DNA from: Gemmiger sp.
Lineage (GTDB): Bacteria > Bacillota > Clostridia > Oscillospirales > Ruminococcaceae
Direction of reading: 5' to 3'
DNA length: 33,093 nucleotides
Assembly (NCBI GenBank): GCA_028710135.1
Contig: JAQUSS010000017.1
Location: 1 to 33,093 of the forward strand
Positions 1-8,563 of the stretch are shown in pieces. The notes beneath the pieces were generated by a model, which was given only the letters and a program-made list of their open reading frames with translations, was not told where the DNA came from and did no database searches. The position numbers and the translations under genes are program-made. Each line of letters opens with the position of its first letter. Within the stretch, counting starts at the first letter, position 1.

Positions 1-183
1 GGCTTTATGGCCCTTGGCATGAGCGCGGGCGGCCTGGTTAGCTTTGTGGGGGCGCAGCTACTGCCCATGGGGGCGCGGCATATTGCCGCCGCCGCCAGCG
101 CCGCACTGGGCTTTTGTTGCTTTTTGGCCCTTAAACCCACCGCACAAACCGGGAAAAACAACAAAGCCTCGCGCCCAAAATAG
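1..183 (+). CDS. C-terminal end of a membrane protein, possibly MFS transporter (partial)
   Basis: An open frame enters at base 1 and stops with TAG at 181-183, giving 60 residues. It has two hydrophobic stretches (about residues 1-22 and 28-48) followed by a short polar tail rich in Lys, Asn and Thr. This is how the last two helices and cytoplasmic tail of a major facilitator transporter usually look, but no diagnostic motif is present in the fragment. The start lies outside the window. It converges with azlD on the other strand. Confidence 0.45.
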   Translation, partial: GFMALGMSAGGLVSFVGAQLLPMGARHIAAAASAALGFCCFLALKPTAQTGKNNKASRPK

Positions 184-219
184 GGCGGGGGCAAGTATAA
201 AGCAGGGGGACGCCTTGCG

Positions 220-238
220 CGGCAGCGGGTGCCGTTTT
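220..238 (+). terminator. weak hairpin terminator after the partial membrane protein
   Basis: CGGCA (220-224) and TGCCG (230-234) form a 5-bp stem with a GCGGG loop, followed by TTTT. It lies 37 bases after the upstream stop codon. The stem is short, so the call is tentative. Confidence 0.35.
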
Positions 239-266
239 AAAGCGCGTTAAAACGTATGAAAACGCG

Positions 267-593
267 TTACCGAAAACAGGTTTGCACCAACACCATATAG
301 ATGGCGGTGCCGGCCCCAATGCTGAGTAGGGTGTTGTGCTTCCACTTGTGCAGCAGGATAATGCACACAATGGCAATCCCCTCGGGCAGGCCATGGAAGG
401 GGGCGGCAACCGCATCCTTCAGGCAGTATACCACCAGCAGGCCAATGGCGGCATACGGCAGCACGGTGCCCAGGTAGGTAATGTAGCGCGGCGGGGTTTT
501 CCCCTCCGGGAAAATGAGAAACGGGAGAAAGCGCGTCAGCATGGTGCCCAGCACGACAACCAAAATCGTGATAATACTTTGTGTGGTGGTCAT
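267..593 (-). CDS. azlD: AzlD-type branched-chain amino-acid transport protein
   Basis: Small integral membrane protein of 108 residues with about four hydrophobic segments, matching the usual length of AzlD (about 100-110). It includes the typical early segment with T-R-F-L-P-F-L-I-F and the [13 protein letters not shown] motif. In Bacillus subtilis, AzlC and AzlD together export branched-chain amino acids or their analogues (4-azaleucine resistance). The start ATG at 591-593 overlaps the azlC stop codon as ATGA, so the two are translationally coupled. A longer in-frame reading to 758 exists, but it runs through azlC and lacks its own ribosome site. AzlD is the small partner needed with AzlC for transport. 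Confidence 0.9.
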   Translation of the reverse strand: MTTTQSIITILVVVLGTMLTRFLPFLIFPEGKTPPRYITYLGTVLPYAAIGLLVVYCLKDAVAAPFHGLPEGIAIVCIILLHKWKHNTLLSIGAGTAIYMVLVQTCFR

Positions 594-1447
594 TCGGCAG
601 CCTCCTCCCCAACCTTTTTGCGCTCCAGCGTAAAGCAGAGGATGATCAGCGCCATTGCCGGTAGGATGAAATTGCCACTGCCAAACAGCAGCAGGCAAAG
701 CAGGGAACACCCCAGCCCTGTAAGGGCGGCACGATGGTGGCTGGCATCCTCCTCCCACTGCTGCATAAACATCACCACAAAAAGCGCGGTCATCACAAAT
801 TCAATGCCCGTTGTATCAAAGTGTAATACGTACCCCAGCAGCGCGCCAAGCGTTGCGCCGCAAACCCAATAGATTTGGTTGAGCAGGGTAACAAAAAACA
901 TAAACCAGCCCGCATCCACACCGGGGGGCGGCGGCACGGTGTAATTGATGGTAAACGATTCATCGCACATCCCAAAAATCAGGTAAAGCTTTTTCTTGCC
1001 GGTGTTTTTGTAGCGCGATAACATCGAGATGCCGTAGAACAGGTGCCGGGCATTTACCATCAGCGTCAGCAAAAACGCATACAGCGGGTTAAAGGCCGAT
1101 AACAGCAGGTTCACGGTGACAAACTCCATGGAACCGGCAAAGATAAAGCAGCTCATCAGCATCGGGTAAATGAAAGAAAACCCCTTGCTGCGCATCAAAA
1201 ACCCGTAGGACATCCCCAAAAAAAGAAAGCCGATGCAAATGGGCAGGGTGTGCGGCAGCGCCGCCTTGAAGGCATTTGCTTTCACGTTTTGCGGTGCGGC
1301 TTTTGGTGCCCCTTCCGGCGCTACTTCTGCTGCCATTTCCGGCACCGCTTGTGGTGCTACTTCCGGCGCGGCCCCCGGCGTGGTTTCTGTCACCCTCTCC
1401 GGCACCGCTTGCGGTGCGGCGGCTATTTCAACTTGCTTATTTTTCAT
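590..1447 (-). CDS. azlC: AzlC family branched-chain amino-acid permease with Ala/Pro/Val/Glu-rich N-terminal extension
   Basis: A 285-residue membrane protein whose body (about residue 57 onward) is a normal AzlC: the conserved [15 protein letters not shown] start, the [10 protein letters not shown] motif, and the D-E-S-F-T-I-N segment, with several hydrophobic helices. It should form the large subunit of a branched-chain amino-acid exporter with the overlapping azlD. The first 55 or so residues are unusual: low-complexity Ala/Pro/Val/Glu with two copies of A-P-Q-A-V-P-E, not part of the family. The ATG at 1445-1447 has an AGAAGGA ribosome site 8 bases upstream. Loss of the extension by an internal start cannot be excluded, but no better start is seen. 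Confidence 0.9.
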   Translation of the reverse strand: MKNKQVEIAAAPQAVPERVTETTPGAAPEVAPQAVPEMAAEVAPEGAPKAAPQNVKANAFKAALPHTLPICIGFLFLGMSYGFLMRSKGFSFIYPMLMSCFIFAGSMEFVTVNLLLSAFNPLYAFLLTLMVNARHLFYGISMLSRYKNTGKKKLYLIFGMCDESFTINYTVPPPPGVDAGWFMFFVTLLNQIYWVCGATLGALLGYVLHFDTTGIEFVMTALFVVMFMQQWEEDASHHRAALTGLGCSLLCLLLFGSGNFILPAMALIILCFTLERKKVGEEAAE

Positions 1448-1539
1448 TCACGAAATCCTTCTCCCCTATGGTGCGTACACCCGCAGATGCCCTGGCAATT
1501 CTTTTGCCCGGCAAACCAAACGTGCCTTTGGCAGCATTT

Positions 1540-1568
1540 ATTTTACCACATTTTTAAAAGGGTGGGAA
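1540..1568 (-). promoter_or_regulatory. possible azlCD promoter
   Basis: On the minus strand, TTCCCA (1563-1568) and TAAAAT (1540-1545) are separated by 17 bases, about 95 bases before the azlC start. The -35 is a poor match, the -10 a fair one. Confidence 0.35.
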
Positions 1569-1680
1569 TAGCAGCTTGCAGGTTTGCCACAGGGGTGTAA
1601 AAAGCAGGCTTGCACAAACGGTTTGCGCTGTTTTAAATAAACACTTTGAAGAACAGATGGCAGCGCACAAATCCCCACTG

Positions 1681-1727
1681 TAACAAAAACGGCCTGCGCC
1701 CTGCTATGTGCAGGGGGGCAGGCCGTT
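1681..1727 (-). terminator. rho-independent terminator of the alpha-galactoside transport operon
   Basis: On the minus strand, a 10-bp stem AACGGCCTGC/GCAGGCCGTT (1688-1697 with 1718-1727) continues after a bulge into GCAGGG/CCCTGC, and is followed by TTTTTGTTA. It lies about 100 bases after the stop of the binding-protein gene, where the operon should end. Confidence 0.8.
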
Positions 1728-1827
1728 CAGGCTGTTTAAAACACCAAATTCACTTTTTGGAGAATCCGCGTGGTTCCCGTGGTGCTTTTGTTATGCCAAA
1801 GGATGCAAAGGCAAACCCACGGCGCAC

Positions 1828-3468
1828 TTACGCCCACAAAGAAAGCTGTTCCTTATATTTTTCGGTATAAATTTTTTCGATGGAGGCGGCATCGTTGGCT
1901 TCCAGCTCCGCCATCATAGCCGCGTAGGCGGATTCTACCTCGGCATCCGAGGCGGCGTAAACCATCTTGGAGAAGCCCTGGTCCATAATATCGTTCAGCT
2001 TTTGTTCAACCAAAGCTTCCGGTGTGCCACCAAGGGGGCCGATGCTATCGTAAGGGGCGGTATCCCAAACCGAGTTTGCCATGGAAATGCGGGCGTGCTC
2101 CATCGGTTTGCCGGGGTTATATTTGCCTACCAGGTCGTAGGGGGTGCCATCGGTGCCAAAGCCGTTCTTGATGGTCCAGTTCCATTTGCGGATGCCGGTC
2201 TTTTCCGAGTAGCCGCTCCAATCCTCGCGGAAACCGGGCAGTACATCCTCGTTGGGGGTGTGCTTGCCGTTTTGCATCGTCCAGTTGGTGCCCTCAACAC
2301 CCCACATCAGCAGATACTGGCCTTCCTCGCTGGCCAGGAAATTGAGGAACTTGATGGTTTCCTCGGGGTGCTTGTTGGTGGCGGTGATGCCAATGGCATC
2401 CCAGCCGAGGGAGCTGCGGGGGCTGTAGGTCGTTTTATCCGGGTCAACCCCATCAGCTACAACCTTGAACATATAAAATTGCTTGTCGGTGTCCGCCCCC
2501 TCATCGGTGATGAACAGGCCGTTGGCGGTGTTGGGCATACCGCCGTTGCAGGCAAACACTGTGCCGCTGGCAAGCTTTTGCTCAAACATATCGGTTTTGT
2601 TGACGGCCCATTCCCGGTCCAGCAGGCCGTCACGGTACAGGCTGTTGATGAATTTGACCATGTTCAGGTACTGTGGGTCCCGCACCGAAAGCGAGATATT
2701 ATGGTCGGCATCCTCATAATAATTTTTCATGCCGTACATACCGCGGAAGGTACTCATCACGGTTTCCATGTACTCGCCGTTGATGGTGAAGGGCGTTGTG
2801 GGCTGGCCGTTAATTTCGGGGTATTTCTCCTGGAACTTTTTCAAAAGCTCCACAAATTCACTCTGGGTAAACGGCTCGCCGCTCTCCACCTTATCGCCGT
2901 AGCCCAGCTCCTTCAGGATGTCGAGCCGCATATTGATGCCGCGGTCAGGGTCGGGGTCCAAGCCGTACCAGTTGTTCAGGTAGTAGTTTTGGCCATCCAT
3001 ATAGCGGCTTTTGTTCAGTACATCGCCATACATCGTTTGAATGTCGGGGCCGTACTGGTCAATCAAATCGTTCAGCGGCAACAGCGCGCCGGCTGCAATG
3101 TATTTGTTGACGATATCGCTGCGCCGGTCCATCAGCACAATGTCCGGCAGATCGCCGCCGGAAAGCATCAGGGCCAGCTTTTCTTCCGGGTTGCCGGTGG
3201 GCTGCTGAATCTCAATCTTCACGCCCGTGCGCTTGGTAATCTCCTCGGCAACAGGGTCGGTAAATTCAGCACCGATGTTTTTGTCAAAAAAGGTCAGGGT
3301 GATTGGCTCGGCGGGGGTTTCTGTGGTGGCGGAGGCGGCAGAGGACGCATCCGTGGCGGGGGAGGCAGCGGCACTCCCGGCGGCACCCCCGGCACCGCAC
3401 CCGGTCAGGGCCAGGGCTAGGGTTAGCCCGGTGGCGATAGCGCGGTTCAGAACATTCTTCTTTTTCAT
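1828..3468 (-). CDS. ABC transporter extracellular sugar-binding lipoprotein (LplA/YtcQ-like)
   Basis: A 546-residue lipoprotein that should capture an oligosaccharide outside the cell and deliver it to the two permeases encoded upstream in the same operon. It has a Lys-rich start, a hydrophobic segment and a lipobox ending L-T-G-C, with Cys24 the expected lipidation site. An Ala/Ser/Thr linker follows, then a long bacterial family-1 solute-binding fold (about 55-546). The length exceeds ordinary maltose-binding-like proteins and fits the LplA/YtcQ group that works with LplB/LplC-type permeases. The ATG at 3466-3468 is chosen because AAGGAG lies 6 bases upstream; an in-frame extension to 3585 has no ribosome site and would bury the signal peptide. 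The neighbouring GH4 and GH36 enzymes suggest alpha-galactosides as ligand (inference). Confidence 0.9.
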   Translation of the reverse strand: MKKKNVLNRAIATGLTLALALTGCGAGGAAGSAAASPATDASSAASATTETPAEPITLTFFDKNIGAEFTDPVAEEITKRTGVKIEIQQPTGNPEEKLALMLSGGDLPDIVLMDRRSDIVNKYIAAGALLPLNDLIDQYGPDIQTMYGDVLNKSRYMDGQNYYLNNWYGLDPDPDRGINMRLDILKELGYGDKVESGEPFTQSEFVELLKKFQEKYPEINGQPTTPFTINGEYMETVMSTFRGMYGMKNYYEDADHNISLSVRDPQYLNMVKFINSLYRDGLLDREWAVNKTDMFEQKLASGTVFACNGGMPNTANGLFITDEGADTDKQFYMFKVVADGVDPDKTTYSPRSSLGWDAIGITATNKHPEETIKFLNFLASEEGQYLLMWGVEGTNWTMQNGKHTPNEDVLPGFREDWSGYSEKTGIRKWNWTIKNGFGTDGTPYDLVGKYNPGKPMEHARISMANSVWDTAPYDSIGPLGGTPEALVEQKLNDIMDQGFSKMVYAASDAEVESAYAAMMAELEANDAASIEKIYTEKYKEQLSLWA

Positions 3469-3535
3469 CTTTCGCTCCTTTTGTAAATGTATTGTAGCGC
3501 CAAACGAGCCGGTTGGCAATCGGCCCGTATCAACC

Positions 3536-4834
3536 TTAGAACATGGAAGCGGGCAAAAACGGCTTGTTGAGCTCCAACAGTTCATCGCACATTTTCACGA
3601 TATCACCGATGGAAAGTTCCGCAGAGGTGTGTGGGTCCAGCATGGCCGCCTGGTAAACATGTTCCCGCTTGCCGGTCAGCCCCGCCTCAATGGTAAGCAT
3701 CTGCATATTGATGTTGGTGCGGTTGAGGGCTGCGCACTGCTGGGGCAGCGCCCCAAAGCGGATGGGCTGGATGCCGTTGCCATCCACCAGGCAGGGTACC
3801 TCCACGCAGGCATCCTCCGGCAGGTTGCTGATCAGGTGGCCGGTGTTCTGCACGTTGCCGTTAATCTCATAGGGGATGTTGGTTTCAATGGCCTCCAAAA
3901 TGTGGGAGGCATACTCGCGGCTGCGTACATGGGTCAGGGTGTTATCGTGAATCATGGCGTTTACCTGCGCCCAATATTCGGCCTTGCCGTTGCCCCAGTT
4001 TTTGTAGCCGTTGGTGGGCAGGTGGTATTGCTCTTTCAGCTCCGGGTAGTTCCGCTTGTGGTAGTAGGGCACATACTCCGAGCCGTGGGAGCTGGATTCG
4101 GTAACATAATAGCCGAACATCTTCATAAATTCATAGCGCACCATGTCATCGTGGGGCTCTGTGCGGGCGGCGGCCCGGCGGCGTACCTCGGGGTAAATAT
4201 CCTCCCCGTTGCGGTAAAGCTCCAGCATCCACGCCTGGTGGTTGATGCCACCAATTTTCCAGCGCAGGCCATCGGTGGGCATCCCCAGCCCCTCCAGCAG
4301 TTCCTTGGCGCACACCTGCACGCTGTGGCACAGGCCAACGCAGCGGATGCCCGAGGCCCGCTGTACCGCACCGCTTACGATGCACATGGGGTTGGTGTAG
4401 TTCAGCAGCAGTGCATCCGGGCACACCTCCTCCATATCGCGGGCAATGCCAAGCATCACGGGGATGGCCCGCAGCCCGCGGAACAGCCCGCCCACGCCCA
4501 GGGTATCGGCCACGGTCTGCTCCAGGCCGTATTTCTGCGGAATCTCAAAATCCGCGATGATGTAGGGGTCATAGGCCCCCGGCGCAATGGCGTTGATGAC
4601 GTAGTTTGCGCCGCGCAGTGCCTCCCGCCGGTCGGTGGTGGCCATGATGGTGGCCTGGCTGCCCAAATTTTCATCCAGCTTTTTTAGCAGCTGCTCGGAT
4701 TGACGGAGCTTTTGTTCATCAATGTCGAACAGCGCCACGGTGCAGCCTTTGAGCGCCGGGGACATCAGGCAATCCCCCAGCACATTTTTGCAGAAGATGG
4801 AGCTGCCTGCGCCCATAAACGTGATTTTTGCCAT
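3536..4834 (-). CDS. melA: GH4 alpha-galactosidase, MelA type
   Basis: A 432-residue glycoside hydrolase family 4 enzyme. Such enzymes use NAD+ and a divalent metal (usually Mn2+) and work by oxidation at C3 and elimination, unlike classical glycosidases. Visible signs are the NAD-binding G-A-G-S (8-11) in K-I-T-F-M-G-A-G-S-S-I-F, L-N-Y-T-N-P-M (144-150), the metal-ligand Cys169 in V-G-L-C-H-S-V-Q, and G-I-N-H with His199. It tracks the Escherichia coli MelA sequence closely as I recall it, including Y-V-T-E-S-S, S-R-E-Y-A-S, L-V-D-G-N-G-I-Q-P and T-N-I-N. Alpha-galacturonidase (LplD) is an alternative, since LplD also travels with LplABC, but the MelA-like motifs and the GH36 neighbour favour alpha-galactosidase. 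Start: GGAG is 7 bases before ATG 4832-4834; ATG 4838-4840 is only one base from it. Confidence 0.88.
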   Translation of the reverse strand: MAKITFMGAGSSIFCKNVLGDCLMSPALKGCTVALFDIDEQKLRQSEQLLKKLDENLGSQATIMATTDRREALRGANYVINAIAPGAYDPYIIADFEIPQKYGLEQTVADTLGVGGLFRGLRAIPVMLGIARDMEEVCPDALLLNYTNPMCIVSGAVQRASGIRCVGLCHSVQVCAKELLEGLGMPTDGLRWKIGGINHQAWMLELYRNGEDIYPEVRRRAAARTEPHDDMVRYEFMKMFGYYVTESSSHGSEYVPYYHKRNYPELKEQYHLPTNGYKNWGNGKAEYWAQVNAMIHDNTLTHVRSREYASHILEAIETNIPYEINGNVQNTGHLISNLPEDACVEVPCLVDGNGIQPIRFGALPQQCAALNRTNINMQMLTIEAGLTGKREHVYQAAMLDPHTSAELSIGDIVKMCDELLELNKPFLPASMF

Positions 4835-4876
4835 AAACATTCTCCTTGTTGTATCGTTATATTTTTAAACTTTGCT

Positions 4877-5770
4877 TCAATCTTTGACGGAACCAACCAT
4901 CATGCCGGAGATAAAATATTTTTGCACCAGCGGGTACACCATCACGATGGGCAGCGTGGCGACCATGGTAACCGTCATACGGATGCTCTCACTGGATACC
5001 GGCAGCCGTTTGGCCGAGGCCGCCATCTGCTGCGCCTGCGAGAGCATCCCGCCGGTTTGGTACTGGTTGAGAATTTTAACCAGCACCGAGGAAAGCGTTT
5101 TGAGGTTTTGGCTGCTTGTGTAGATGTAGGAATCGTACCAGGAGTTCCAGTGATAAATGGCCGAGAACATGATGACGGTGGCCAGCACCGGCACACAGAT
5201 GGGCAGAATAACGCGCAGGAAAATAACAAGGTCGTTGGCACCGTCGATGCGGGCAGATTCCTCCAGTTCCCGTGGCAGGCCCTCCATGTAGGTGCGGATT
5301 AACATCATCCAAAAGATGTTGACAAGGTCGGGCAGGATGAACACCCAAAAGTTATCCAGCAGCCCCAGCGAGCGGATGACCATGTATTTCGGAATCATGC
5401 CGCCGCTGAACATCATGGTGAAAACGAAGAAAAAGTTTATTGCCCGCTTGCCCACAAGGCCGTTGCGGCTCAACCCATAGGCAAGCATTGCAATAATTAT
5501 TACGCTGAAGGGCACCCCCACCACCGTGCGCAATAGCGTTATGCCCAGGGAGCCGATAATCTCGGGGTCTTTTAGCACGGTGATGTAGCTATCAAAGGTT
5601 GGCGCGCGCGGCCACAGCGCCACACCACCCCGCAGGGTATCGCTCGCCTCGTTGATGGACAGTACAAAAATATTCCAAAATGGTAAAAATGTAATTAGGA
5701 ACAGCAGGCTGAGCATCCCATATACAAAAACTTTGCCTGCAATATTCCAAGCCTTCTCTTTTGCGGTCAT
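4877..5770 (-). CDS. ABC transporter permease, LplC/YtcP-type (MalG family)
   Basis: A 297-residue inner-membrane permease of the carbohydrate-uptake-1 class with six predicted hydrophobic helices. The ATPase-docking EAA loop is visible as E-E-S-A-R-I-D-G-A-N-D-L-V-I-F-L-R-V-I-L-P, around residues 189-209. The C-terminus ends in the typical F-I-S-G-M-M-V-G-S-V-K-D. It forms the membrane channel with the permease encoded just upstream. The ATG at 5768-5770 has AAGGAG 9 bases upstream. The gene order is permease, permease, GH4, binding protein, with no ATP-binding protein, so energy probably comes from a shared MsmK/MsmX-type ATPase elsewhere (established for this transporter class, inferred here). 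Confidence 0.93.
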   Translation of the reverse strand: MTAKEKAWNIAGKVFVYGMLSLLFLITFLPFWNIFVLSINEASDTLRGGVALWPRAPTFDSYITVLKDPEIIGSLGITLLRTVVGVPFSVIIIAMLAYGLSRNGLVGKRAINFFFVFTMMFSGGMIPKYMVIRSLGLLDNFWVFILPDLVNIFWMMLIRTYMEGLPRELEESARIDGANDLVIFLRVILPICVPVLATVIMFSAIYHWNSWYDSYIYTSSQNLKTLSSVLVKILNQYQTGGMLSQAQQMAASAKRLPVSSESIRMTVTMVATLPIVMVYPLVQKYFISGMMVGSVKD

Positions 5771-5802
5771 TGCAATCGCTTCTCCTTTCCTTGTGCTACC
5801 GG

Positions 5803-6768
5803 TTAAAATAGGTGGCTGTTTTCGGTTTTTTTGGCGAGTGCGTTCGCACCGCTGACCAAAATAAGCGCCACCACGGATTTGAAAAGCCCGACTGCCGTTG
5901 CGTAGGAGTACATTCCGTTTTGGATACCGTAGCGGAACGAGTAGGTATCAATAACATCGGAAAATTCCCGCGTCATGCTGTTCCCCAGCAGGAAAAATTG
6001 GTCGAAGCCGGTGTTGAGTAAGTCCCCGATGGAAAGTATCATCATAATAATGATGGTTGGCTTGATGGCGGGCAGCAAAATGTGCCAAATCTGCTTGATG
6101 CGGCTGGCACCATCCACCTGTGCGGCCTCGAAAAGCTCCGGGTTGACCGCGGTGATGGCAGCCAGGTAAATGATGGAGTTGTAGCCCATATCCTTCCAGG
6201 TGTTGGATACCGCCACAATCCCCCAAAAATATTTGCCCTGCTGCAAAAACGGGATACTCTCCTTGATGATGTGCAGGTTTAGCAACAGTTGGTTGATGGC
6301 CCCGCCGGAGGAAAGCAACGTGGTGATGATGTTGGCCGCGATGACCCAGGAAACAAAATAGGGCAGGTAGGAGGCCGTTTGCACAATCTTTTTAAAGTGG
6401 ACGTTGCGCACCTCGTTCATCAAAATGGCAATGAACACCGGCACCACAAACTTCATGGAAAGGGTCAGCACGCTGGATACCAGGGTGTTGCGCATCACGC
6501 GGAAAAAGTCTTGCCCGGAGAAAAAGTATTTGAACCACTGTAGCCCAACAAACTCGCTGGTAAACAGGCGGTGCCAAAAATCCCCCAGGGCCAGCTTGAA
6601 ATCCACAAAGGCCATGTACAGCCCGGCCAGCGGCGCGTAGCAAAACAGCAGCGCCCAAATGATGGCCGGCAGCATCAGCAGGTAGATGTATCGCTGGCGA
6701 TACATCTGCTGTAGCAATTTTTTAGGGGCTTCCATTTTGCGCTTGGGCACCTTTACAGCGGTATTCAC
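5803..6768 (-). CDS. ABC transporter permease, LplB-type (GTG start)
   Basis: A 321-residue permease with six hydrophobic helices, paired with the LplC-type protein downstream. The EAA loop reads E-A-A-Q-V-D-G-A-S-R-I-K-Q-I-W-H-I-L-L-P. The N-terminal L-L-M-L-P-A-I-I-W-A-L-L-F-C-Y-A-P-L-A-G helix and the Y-N-S-I-I-Y-L-A-A-I region are typical of LplB proteins. I chose GTG at 6766-6768 because a perfect GGAGGT lies 6 bases before it. The upstream ATG at 6826-6828, which would add 20 residues, has only AT-rich sequence in front. It is the first gene of the minus-strand operon and reads divergently from the two-component system, which probably controls it. Confidence 0.9.
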   Translation of the reverse strand: MNTAVKVPKRKMEAPKKLLQQMYRQRYIYLLMLPAIIWALLFCYAPLAGLYMAFVDFKLALGDFWHRLFTSEFVGLQWFKYFFSGQDFFRVMRNTLVSSVLTLSMKFVVPVFIAILMNEVRNVHFKKIVQTASYLPYFVSWVIAANIITTLLSSGGAINQLLLNLHIIKESIPFLQQGKYFWGIVAVSNTWKDMGYNSIIYLAAITAVNPELFEAAQVDGASRIKQIWHILLPAIKPTIIIMMILSIGDLLNTGFDQFFLLGNSMTREFSDVIDTYSFRYGIQNGMYSYATAVGLFKSVVALILVSGANALAKKTENSHLF

Positions 6769-7009
6769 GGCTGCACCTCCATGTCGTTCGTTTTTTGTAA
6801 AATGGTTAATTTGTTGTGCAAACTTCATAGTATCTTTGCTCTATTTCAATCATAACTGGCTTTGTTCCACAAATCCATACCTGCTTTTACCGATTTATGC
6901 CTCAAAAGAACGGTGGTGGCGTGCCCTGCCAATTTTTGATTGCAAACCAAGTTTCTACCACCTATAATGTGGTTAGGCCGCCAACCGGCGGCGGAAAGGG
7001 GCGCGCGCA
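6769..7009. promoter_or_regulatory. divergent control region of the alpha-galactoside locus
   Basis: This 241-base gap separates the minus-strand transport operon from the plus-strand regulator operon. A strong plus-strand promoter is at 6940-6968: TTGCAA, 17 bases, TATAAT. On the minus strand, TTATGA and TACTAT spaced by 17 bases (about 6829-6860) are a weaker candidate for the permease operon, consistent with a promoter that needs an activator. The AraC-type response regulator encoded next door is the obvious candidate to bind here (inference). Confidence 0.6.
6940..6968 (+). promoter_or_regulatory. sigma-A type promoter of the two-component/GH36 operon
   Basis: TTGCAA at 6940-6945 and a perfect TATAAT at 6963-6968 are separated by 17 bases. 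The start codon of the response regulator is 41 bases further on. Confidence 0.7.
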
Positions 7010-8563
7010 ATGTATCGCTTGGTGCTGGTAGATGATGAATACCTGGAGCTGGAAATGCTGCAAAACCATGTGGATTGGGCAGCTTTGGGCTTTGCGGTTG
7101 TGGGCACCGCTAAAAACGGGCAGGCCGCGCTTGCCTTGTGTGAAGCGCTGGCCCCGGATGTGGTGATTACCGATATCAAGATGCCGATTATGGATGGGGT
7201 GGAGTTTGCCAAGCGCCTGTACGCCAAAGGCGGCAAAACCAAAATTGTATTTTTGAGCGGCTACAATCAGTTCGACTATCTGCGGGCAGCCTTCCAGGTG
7301 GAGGCCATCGATTATCTTTTAAAGCCGCTTGATTTGGAGGAGCTGCCGCCCTTAATGGAAACCGTGCGCCAGCGGTGCGGCAAGGAAGCTGAAAATGCCG
7401 ATACGGCCCGTGCGGCGGCTACCGAGTTTTTGCGCCGGGCGATTTTGGGCGGCCCGGCGGAAGCCGAGGCACTTTTGGCCCAGTGCCGGGCGTTCACGGG
7501 CGATGCGGCGGCCGATACGTTTTATGTGGCGGTAGCGGTGATTGGCGAGTATGCGCTGTGGGATGGCGACCCGGAGGAGGGGCAGGGCATTATTGCCCGC
7601 AGCCGTGCCGAGATTGCCGCCCTGGCGGCACAGTACCATGCCGGGGTGCTGCCGGTGCAGGAGCATACCGACCTACTGCTTGGCACGGCGCCCATCACCC
7701 CCGCCCCGCGGGATTGGTGCGAGGCCGACCGTGGCCTGTGGGCCAATATTATCTGCCGCCAAAGCGCCGTTTGTGCGGCGGAGATACCCGCCGTATACGC
7801 CCGGCTGAATAGCCTGCGCCACTGGTGGGTGACGCATTACGATACCCGCCCGGTTTTGTATGAGGATGAAATTCTGAACATCTGCCATGCCGAGGAAAGC
7901 GCCGCCGCCCTGCCCACGCTCGATATCCATATGCTGCTGCAATACCTGCAAACCGGTGATTTGGATGCAACGGACCATTGGGTGCTGCAATACTACGCGG
8001 GGGCATCGGCGGCGGGTAGCCACGCCAACACGGTGAACCTGTTCGATTTTTTGTACGAGAATTTGATTTTGCCCAACCGCGCCTTGCGGGATGCCATGGA
8101 GGAAAAGGCCGGCCTTTACGCCCGCCTGTTCAAAATAGAAAGCCTGGCTGTGCTGGAAAATGCCGTTTGCCGCTATTTGCACAAGCTGGCGGCGGCCCTG
8201 GCCCAAACCCAAGGCGACCCCTCCCAGATGATTGTGGAGAACATCCGCGCGTACATCCGCAAAAATTACGACCAACAGCTTACCATCGAAAAATTGGTCG
8301 AGAAATTCTATTTTTCCCCCAACTATCTGCGCTCGGTGTTCAAAAAATACGAGGGCCGCACCGTGCTGGAGTTTATCACCGAGGTGCGCCTGCAAAAAGC
8401 AGAGGCCCTATTGCGCGACCCACAGCAGCGTGTTTCGCAAATTTCCGCGCAGGTTGGGTACAGCAACCCATCCTACTTCTGCCTGCTGTTTGCCAAGCGC
8501 TATGGCCTTACCCCCAACCAATACCGCACCCGGCTGGTTGGGCCGGGTAGAACGGAAGAATAA
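7010..8563 (+). CDS. AraC-type response regulator (YesN family)
   Basis: A 517-residue regulator with an N-terminal receiver domain (1-120) and a C-terminal AraC/XylS double helix-turn-helix (about 410-510). The receiver has the acidic pair Asp8-Asp9, phospho-acceptor Asp55 in V-I-T-D-I-K-M-P, and Lys105 in D-Y-L-L-K-P. The DNA-binding part reads Y-D-Q-Q-L-T-I-E-K-L-V and ends in G-Y-S-N-P-S-Y-F-C-L-L-F-A-K-R-Y-G-L-T-P-N-Q-Y-R. The middle 250 residues resemble no domain I can name. YesN-type regulators typically sense extracellular sugars through a YesM-type kinase and activate neighbouring transport genes. The stop overlaps the start of the kinase gene as TAATG. Start: AAAGGGG lies 8 bases before the ATG. 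Confidence 0.93.
   Translation: MYRLVLVDDEYLELEMLQNHVDWAALGFAVVGTAKNGQAALALCEALAPDVVITDIKMPIMDGVEFAKRLYAKGGKTKIVFLSGYNQFDYLRAAFQVEAIDYLLKPLDLEELPPLMETVRQRCGKEAENADTARAAATEFLRRAILGGPAEAEALLAQCRAFTGDAAADTFYVAVAVIGEYALWDGDPEEGQGIIARSRAEIAALAAQYHAGVLPVQEHTDLLLGTAPITPAPRDWCEADRGLWANIICRQSAVCAAEIPAVYARLNSLRHWWVTHYDTRPVLYEDEILNICHAEESAAALPTLDIHMLLQYLQTGDLDATDHWVLQYYAGASAAGSHANTVNLFDFLYENLILPNRALRDAMEEKAGLYARLFKIESLAVLENAVCRYLHKLAAALAQTQGDPSQMIVENIRAYIRKNYDQQLTIEKLVEKFYFSPNYLRSVFKKYEGRTVLEFITEVRLQKAEALLRDPQQRVSQISAQVGYSNPSYFCLLFAKRYGLTPNQYRTRLVGPGRTEE

Larger units (their letters stand above)
1448..1827. other. intergenic region between azlC and the binding-protein gene
   Basis: This 380-base stretch holds a candidate azlC promoter (1540-1568, minus strand) and a strong terminator for the alpha-galactoside operon (1681-1727, minus strand). 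Open frames through it continue as antisense frames of neighbours and show no ribosome sites. I see no gene. Confidence 0.6.

Noticed and set aside
1708-3420. Plus-strand open frame of 570 codons opposite the binding-protein gene
   Set aside because: It is the antisense shadow of a clear lipoprotein gene with ribosome site and lipobox; the composition is that of a mirrored GC-rich gene and no start site is supported.
3227-4687. Plus-strand open frame of 486 codons opposite the GH4 gene
   Set aside because: Shadow of MelA, which has all family motifs on the minus strand.
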